From positions 1,054,001 to 1,118,000 of the forward strand of contig JAACJO010000006.1 in the NCBI GenBank assembly GCA_013368445.1: 64,000 bases of DNA. The letters are read 5' to 3'. Positions 58,021-64,000 of the stretch are shown here, in pieces. The position numbers and the translations under genes are program-made. The DNA comes from Leucocoprinus leucothites (lineage: Eukaryota > Basidiomycota > Agaricomycetes > Agaricales > Agaricaceae). The notes under the pieces are model-generated. The model did no database searches. It saw only the letters and a program-made list of their open reading frames with translations, and was not told the origin of the DNA. Position 1 is the stretch's first letter. Every line of letters starts with the position of its first letter.

Positions 58021-59499
58021 ATGCTAAGATCATATTTTGCCAACGTCCGTCGTCATGAGGCGTCCATCGCTGCAGCAGAATACGCGAGGCGGAAGCTAGA
58101 TGCAGCCAACTCACCCATAAATCTACTGCCACTCGAGATCCTTGTCGCTATCTTTCGTTACGCGACTTTTACTTCCCCACCCCTCAACTATTCTGATTCT
58201 TGGGAGAAGCGACCTTCTTTGTTCTCGACGTGGAAGTCAGAAGACATATTCTTCTCAATCACATTGGGAGCGGTGTGCAGTCATTGGCGAGAGGTCGCCT
58301 TGTCCACGCCCCTCTTGTGGACTTCTTTCAAATATCCGCTATCCTTATGGGAAGCCAAGAAGGCTTCGCGTCACCTCTTGTCCTTATACCTTCAAAACTC
58401 CAAACACCTCCCCATTCACCTTTCTCTCTCCTTTCCTGAAGTTTTTGCCGAAAACGATTACTGGCACCCTTCGGTCGATCACGTGTTGATGTTCAATTCG
58501 GCTCGTATCCAGTCCCTCTCAATACTCAGCCCACCTCTCCGCTGGTTTTCATTTTTGAACAGCATGCCCTCCCTCGTCAACTTATCCATTGACTGGGAAG
58601 GCGACCCGCCGTACACCACAAACCGCCTTCCCCTCCAGAAGTGCCATTCGCTCTCCCGTTTCTCCCTCAATGGTTCCCAGCATGGGAATCCTCGGATCAT
58701 CTATCAGGTTCCACCCTCACTGACGATCCTGGATCTCTCCTTTGTCCCAGTCGACCATAGCATCAAGGTCATGCTTAGGTGCCCTAGTCTGGTTGAAGCA
58801 TACATCCATGAACAATATAATGCGGATGGCCCGCAAGATCGTGAATGGGTGAAGAAGTGGTTTACTCGACCGGTGGTATTTCCTTGCCTCAAAATATTTC
58901 TGTGGAATAGACTCGCACATAATAACTCAGAGTGGGCAAACATCTTTTTTGAACATCTCAGGACACCCGTCTTGGAGACTCTCATATTCACGGAGAATCA
59001 GGGGCAAGTGTGGGACTATTTGACCGACGAGTTATCTTTCATGGGTCATTTACCCCCTACTTTGAAGACGCTCAAGTTCGTGGGGATCGAATATATCAAT
59101 TTTGACGAGCTCGAATTTCTGCTCGGCCATAATTCCCCCATTGAGAACTTTTCCGCCTGCCGTTGCGAGCTTAGAGTTTTGACTGGCATATTTCAAGCCC
59201 TTCTTCCTCCCAGTGATGCTCCAGAGTTAACTCGCATGCCCCGACTTAAATCCTTGTCCGTTGATGGATGTCGAAGCGGCCGCGCAGCAGGATGGGAGCT
59301 AGGACCCCGAGTATTTGAGCCTCTTATCACGGTGTTGGAGCGCCGTTTGGCCAGGGGCAGTACGTTTAGGCTTGAGCTCTCCGGGGGAGTTGACTGGACC
59401 CCAGACGCTCAAGCCAGGCTTCAAGGGTTGGTGGAAAATGGAATTCAGTTGGAGATCGTTGAGGACATGGAGCCGGTACATTGGTTGAAATCGAATTGA
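58021..59499 (+). CDS. F-box protein with LRR-like C-terminus, copy B
   Basis: Single coding exon of 492 aa. The N-terminal F-box is INLLPLEILVAIFRYA with VCSHWREV further on. After ~residue 150 come LRR-like segments (LTILDLSFVPVD, LPPTLKTLKFVGIE, MPRLKSLSVDGC). Such proteins are substrate receptors of SCF ubiquitin ligases; they are greatly expanded in Agaricomycetes and mostly uncharacterised. It is the intact member of the duplicated pair. The target cannot be inferred. Confidence 0.85.
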   Translation: MLRSYFANVRRHEASIAAAEYARRKLDAANSPINLLPLEILVAIFRYATFTSPPLNYSDSWEKRPSLFSTWKSEDIFFSITLGAVCSHWREVALSTPLLWTSFKYPLSLWEAKKASRHLLSLYLQNSKHLPIHLSLSFPEVFAENDYWHPSVDHVLMFNSARIQSLSILSPPLRWFSFLNSMPSLVNLSIDWEGDPPYTTNRLPLQKCHSLSRFSLNGSQHGNPRIIYQVPPSLTILDLSFVPVDHSIKVMLRCPSLVEAYIHEQYNADGPQDREWVKKWFTRPVVFPCLKIFLWNRLAHNNSEWANIFFEHLRTPVLETLIFTENQGQVWDYLTDELSFMGHLPPTLKTLKFVGIEYINFDELEFLLGHNSPIENFSACRCELRVLTGIFQALLPPSDAPELTRMPRLKSLSVDGCRSGRAAGWELGPRVFEPLITVLERRLARGSTFRLELSGGVDWTPDAQARLQGLVENGIQLEIVEDMEPVHWLKSN

Positions 59500-59731
59500 A
59501 TATCGATGATGAACGTGGCTCAAACTTTCATAAGCTTCACAGAGACTTATGGATAGCTCACTTAATCAACACCCAAGTATACATGTCCAAGTTCTTATTG
59601 AATGGTAGACTACATAATGCATAATTAGGAGGGACTATTCATAAGCTATTAGCGTTTGGAACTTCTATGATAAAGACAAATCCGGAATGTCCCCAAATAA
59701 TGATAAGAGCCAATGAATGTGCACAAGACAT

Positions 59732-60631
59732 CTATGCCGATGCCGTTGATGCATGAGCAGCACTGAGGCACTGGTGTAGCGAAGCCCAGACACGCTCGAT
59801 CATAGAGTAAAAGGGAGCGTCAATAACGCCAAGCGCACACGCATTACCCCAAAGGCCATGAACTGCGAGTAAACGCCTCATGAGCCCTGTAACGTGCGTT
59901 GGTGCATGTGAAACAGGTAGCAGGAAGTTCTCTAGTGCTGTGACGTTTTTGGTGTAGAGGTAATTTTGGAGGTAGGGGTACATCGCAGGTGACGGAAGAG
60001 CAAGAGGAACAACTGGGATGACGGAAGGACAGGATGACTCCGGAAGTTTTGGAAGATTCGCGCAATGTGCCGAGAGGACGATCTCGTGGGTAGGGAAGAG
60101 TGTCACTTTGGTCTTCGACGATGCATTCGATTCAGATCTTGAGGCATGAACAGCGAGCATGTGAGTCGGAGGGATACCACTGAGATAGTCGTTTGCAATG
60201 ATCTGCAGTTCCTTTGGAAGGAAACCAGAGCGCTGGAGTTGGGTCGCTAAACGCACATCACGGAGACCAGCGAGCATGCTAATAAGCGGCGAGATTAGAT
60301 CATGTGCCGAACAAGATACAATCAGATCAACAAGTACATACCTATCCTGGAAAAGTGGAAGCTTCTCGCGAATGTATTCGTCAGAGACGGTGGTAGAAGC
60401 GGGAGGAGACATGGCTGGCTCCGAGGTGAGCGCAGTCCCTGAGGATGTAACCGCTTTGCTGGCGGTATTGATGACAGACAAAGGAATTCGGCGGTGCGAC
60501 ACCATCATTTTATGCTTGGCGGCGAGCCGGGACACCAAAGGAGTAAAATTCCCCGAGGCTCGCCTGGCGCGACGGCGCTGGCCGGAGGAGCACGCGGAGG
60601 CCCCGGAGGTAGGGTGGCGACGAGAGAACAT
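59732..60631 (-). CDS. Clp1-like protein (clamp-cell/mating development family)
   Basis: Intronless frame of 299 aa. The first ~80 residues are Arg/Ser/Ala-rich. The conserved part includes KLPLFQDRYVLVDLIVSC, PTHMLAVHASRSE, FPTHEIVLSAHCANLP, VVPLALPSPAMYPYLQNYLY and LAVHGLWGNACALGV. This pattern matches my memory of the Clp1-like proteins of mushroom fungi. Clp1 is needed for clamp-cell development in the dikaryon in Coprinopsis and Ustilago and is controlled by the mating-type pathway; the biochemical activity is unknown. Its last 59 bp are duplicated at 56037-56095. Family call is moderately sure; function by homology only. Confidence 0.68.
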   Translation of the reverse strand: MFSRRHPTSGASACSSGQRRRARRASGNFTPLVSRLAAKHKMMVSHRRIPLSVINTASKAVTSSGTALTSEPAMSPPASTTVSDEYIREKLPLFQDRYVLVDLIVSCSAHDLISPLISMLAGLRDVRLATQLQRSGFLPKELQIIANDYLSGIPPTHMLAVHASRSESNASSKTKVTLFPTHEIVLSAHCANLPKLPESSCPSVIPVVPLALPSPAMYPYLQNYLYTKNVTALENFLLPVSHAPTHVTGLMRRLLAVHGLWGNACALGVIDAPFYSMIERVWASLHQCLSAAHASTASA

Positions 60632-62501
60632 GCTGGTAAGAGCGAAAAGCTTGCAACGACGATGTAGGGCGCGTTTACGGTTTCGCAGGGGAGTGAGTGG
60701 GGAAGCCAGCGGCTAGTGCGGGGACCATTATATAGCAATTCTACAATAACAGTGCCTGGTGAGAAAAGAACCCGGACCAGTTGCCATATTCAGTCGGATT
60801 GGTTGAGACCAAGTTTTAAATTCCCTTTTGTGGAAGGTGTACACACAGGGATTGGATTGTGGGCGTACCAATCAAGCACCAATCCACCTATTTTTTCCCT
60901 TTCTTGGCTCAATCGAGGCGGATTGGTGGTTACGCTATTGGCGAACAATAGAAGGTGCTTATGAGCTTGGAAACAGCTTCAGCCAATCCAACGAATTAGT
61001 CAATGCAGTATGATCACTTGCTTCGAGGGGCCCCCCTCATATAACATGTCCGACAATATTCAGGGCCTCTTATTTCAGGCTCCGCATGTTACCTACCCTA
61101 TCAAAGCCTATCTAATATTGTTTCCTCGCACAACGAAAATGTACTTTCATTACGACCACATCGCAGGACCCTGACAGAAGATGAACAAGCGAATGCCCAT
61201 CTTTGTTGCTCAATAGCTGGGCCCCACTGGATGCCTTCGCCTGTTTCTTTCAACCATTTCAACCAGACGGGAAATGACCTGTTCCGTCGATGATGACCAC
61301 GGCAGTCATATCCCGGTCCATCCGTGTTGTTCTCATTGAAGTCTTGTTCAGTACATTTTGCTTAGAATTCAACTCAGGATGAATAACAGGCGCAGTCAAA
61401 GGGAAAAGCGTAAGAGGTCGACAATGGGTGTTGAAGGCTCCGAGCCGAATGGTGACGCGGCATGGATCGAGCGAGTCAAGATAAAACTGAGTCACTGGAT
61501 CTGGCGGTAAGATTATTCAACAACGGACCTGCGAAGCACCGTCGTGGTTGTCGATTAGAAATGCTTCGACATTGCGTGCTTCGAGCCCCAGGGTCAACGT
61601 GTACCGAAACAATGGCGCTCACATAGAGCACCTCACTGAGTTTGAGGCCAAAAGAGCTTGGAACAATGCAAAGGCACTATGCACGGTTGTATTCCTAGGG
61701 GACTAATTTTACATCCCAGACTCGTTTATCGATTGTCGTACACCGAAGTAAACCGTAAAAGGGCTCACCTCAGCACCTCAAATCCAGCGATGAGAACAAG
61801 TCTGCAAACACTGTCCTTCTCAAAAACTAGAGATCAGGTTGCTGCCTGAATTCAGTCAGGATTCAATCATTCCGGGTGGGTGTTCAAATACTCTGAATTC
61901 CGAATGAGGAGAACTAAAGCCTGAATCTGGCCGCTTGGACTTGTTTGCTGCGGCAAAATCCGACATAAATTGCGACCCTTACTCTGAATCTAAGTGTTCA
62001 ATAGACGCCAGGCTGCCTTGCCTGTCTACTTCCCAATGGGGGCCCTCAGCTCTCACTTAGATATCACCTACCCCTGATTCACGATCCTTTAATACCCATT
62101 TATTGACGAAGATAACCCCACATACGCCCCGCGATGGAATTCGACACTTGAAGCCAACTTCTATTCCTTTGTCAACGATAAACAGATAGACGATATGGAT
62201 GATCGGCATCCAGAACTCTGGCCCCAAATCCGGTTTCCCGCTATGCAAGTGATGACGTATTACATACCTTCTCATTCACACAGACTCTGGATGGGGCTCT
62301 CTTCGTCCGTGGTTCTTCGTAATTTCTGGAGCTCGTGTTTCGACTGGATGCATAATGACAAATCACAACCTCTGGCGTTCTCATGAATATGTTACAAAAA
62401 TAACTATGTGGAGAGTGGGTCAGTGGCACAGAAGGATAAATACTACACTTGATAATACGATCAAGGAAGACACTCAGCTTGTTCGTTCCCCACACGCTCA
62501 G
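60632..62501. other. Divergent intergenic region, 1.9 kb
   Basis: Separates the Clp1-like start from the short-chain dehydrogenase. Only short frames without motifs are present. The promoter of the Clp1-like gene should lie at 60632-61200. I looked for the homeodomain-type motif GATG-N9-ACA by eye near the start and did not find it. Confidence 0.4.
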
Positions 62502-63796
62502 ATGGCAGATGCAAAAAGCGTTCTAGAAGCTCTAACCGCACAGGCCCTGTTCGACTTGCGGGGAATAGTCGCTGTCGTTACGGGGGGTGCCTCAGTAAGC
62601 TCTTTACTATATCTATGTTCTCAGAGCTAATGAGGGAATTTCCTTGACCAGGGAATTGGGCTCATGATAAGCTCGACATTAATGGCAAATGGCGCGAAAG
62701 TTTATATTGTGGACATTGACCAGGAGCGTCTTGATAGGTATGAGCTTCCTATACACTCAAATTCTGGGCTTTCAGAAGGCTGAGGAAATCAAAGGGTTCC
62801 AAAGCTGTATAACCAGGGTGCCGCTTCTCACATGGGCTCACTGATCGGCATACAGGCAGACATCAGCAAGAAGGTCCGTCCCATTCACAATCCTATGGTG
62901 ATTCTATGCTCAGGTCATCCTGATAGTCAGAAGCATCGCGCATCGCCGCACATATCTCATCCCTCGAGCCAAACGGCATCACCGCTCTTTTCAACAACGC
63001 CGGGGTATCGGCTGGCCATTTCAAGCGGCCGGATGTTCAAGCAAATTCTCATCTAACAGCACAAGACTTTGTGAAAGCCCTATTCGACGACATTCCCGAA
63101 GAGAGCTTCACTGACGTTTACAAAGTAAATGCAGTAGGACCATATTGGCTCACATTTGCATTCTTGCCATTACTCGAGAAGTGGAAAAATCAGCCTGGGA
63201 ACGGAAGGGCCAATGGTGGAAGGGGTTTTGTGCCTCAAATTGTGATGACTAGTAGTATGAATGGTTGGACCAAGGCAAGAGCTTTCGCTCCGAGGTAGGG
63301 CTAAACTTATATTACTTGATCTCCAGGACATGACTACTTCTGGGTTTTCATTCCCGTACTCCTTCTCGAAGTCTGCCATTGGACTTGGGACGGCTTCTCT
63401 CGCCCATGAACTGTTACCCCTCGGAATCAGGGTGAATGGTATTGCCCCGGGCTTATTCCCAACGGAGGTTTGTTCGATTCACACGTTTGGGCTGGCCAGT
63501 AACTGATTCGGGCCATCCCTATCCACTAGATGGCTGCACCTGGAACTTCAAACAATTTGGGAATCTCTTCTTTGGCTTCTCGAGAGATGCCGGGACTCGA
63601 GTCACCAGCGAGTAAGACTGGTGGAACCAGGTTCGACATGGGCATGTTAGCGCTATTCCTTGTATCCAACTGGTTTGTGAATGGAGAGACGGTATTGATT
63701 GATGGCGGGGTAGGTCCCCTCTCCTCCACGTTCGCCTCGATTGATACGCTGACCAAACCTGCACAGACGTTGCTTCGCCATCCGTCGGCCTTCTAA
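62502..63796 (+). CDS. Short-chain dehydrogenase/reductase
   Basis: Seven exons in frame give 318 aa: 62502-62594, 62652-62737, 62795-62873, 62927-63274, 63327-63467, 63530-63709, 63767-63796. The Rossmann motif TGGASGIG spans the first intron. ALFNNAGVS, IVMTSSMNG (catalytic Ser) and YSFSK (catalytic Tyr and Lys) are in order, followed by RVNGIAPGLFPTE and the C-terminal NGETVLIDGG. The fourth intron must use a GC donor (GCAAGA) to keep frame. The enzyme is an NAD(P)-dependent oxidoreductase, substrate unknown. The ten-residue last exon replaces the usual end after IDGG. Confidence 0.87.
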
Positions 63797-63858
63797 CGAC
63801 TCTCTGTGTGTGTCAAACCAATGCTGAATAGACATGACATTGAGGAGCGTCCAAAACC

Positions 63859-63878
63859 ATTAGGCCTCGAGGCCTAAT
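63859..63878. repeat. Perfect 20-bp palindrome
   Basis: ATTAGGCCTCGAGGCCTAAT reads the same on both strands. It lies ~60 bp after the dehydrogenase stop codon and could be a hairpin in the 3' leader or chance. Confidence 0.6.
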
Positions 63879-64000
63879 AGGTCGTCAACAGTGTCTGTAT
63901 CATAGGGTATGCTGCATGAGTCGTCAAACATATATACATATTTTCTATAAAATATTCAGCATCGCTAGCGACTGTGCTGAACGCTCAAATAATTGAAACC

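Larger units (their letters stand above)
52368..59790. repeat. Tandem duplication of ~3.7 kb (GH53 + F-box)
   Basis: Unit A (about 52368-56095) and unit B (about 56096-59790) are colinear and highly similar, including introns and intergenic DNA. The A/B junction is at 56095/56096: GCGAAGCCCAGAC from the Clp1-like coding end runs straight into CTGTTTCTTCTTCC from the GH53 signal-peptide region. The ancestral order was GH53, F-box gene, Clp1-like gene. Confidence 0.88.

Overview
The window is nuclear DNA of a filamentous basidiomycete, most likely an Agaricomycete (mushroom-forming fungus). The genes are intron-dense, mostly with short GT-AG introns of about 50-70 nt. The families include a CYP53-type P450, a Clp1-like mating-development protein, an Izh/AdipoR receptor, a GH53 galactanase, F-box/LRR-like genes and a NACHT STAND NTPase. 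There is also an intron-containing nuclear tRNA-Thr. I do not assign a species.

Layout. 0-16 kb is ordinary gene space: an Rrg9/neugrin-like mitochondrial protein, a long-intron P450 with a ~255-residue insertion, a seven-TM Izh/AdipoR protein, tRNA-Thr(CGU), the GID-ligase subunit Fyv10/Gid9 and an aldo-keto reductase. 16-25 kb holds a divergent pair: a 1913-aa Num1-like cortical anchor (coiled coil, long repeat, PH domain) and an SH3-PX sorting nexin of the SNX9 type, with only 165 bp between their start codons.

25-35 kb is a rearranged, partly AT-rich accessory block. It contains one intact NACHT NTPase, a 5'-truncated second copy, a third 3' scrap, two separated fragments of the neighbouring SNX9-like gene, a decayed uncharacterised gene and a possible LTR remnant. 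It looks like a duplicated SNX9-NACHT cassette later broken by insertions.

35-52 kb holds an orphan multi-pass membrane protein, a CYP53-like P450, a ~1900-aa disordered protein ending in half a PHD finger plus a chromodomain, a flavin monooxygenase with a GC-AG intron, and an ankyrin-like protein of unknown function.

52-61 kb is a clear ~3.7 kb tandem duplication of a GH53-F-box pair. Its junction lies inside the coding end of the adjacent Clp1-like gene. Decay is reciprocal: one unit keeps the GH53 and has a nonsense mutation in the F-box gene; the other keeps the F-box gene and has lost the GH53 start. A short-chain dehydrogenase with a second GC-AG intron closes the window.

All exon boundaries are my own reading of splice sites, frame and family similarity. 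Where a total length is given, exon phases were checked to sum to an open frame. Nothing was searched against a database.
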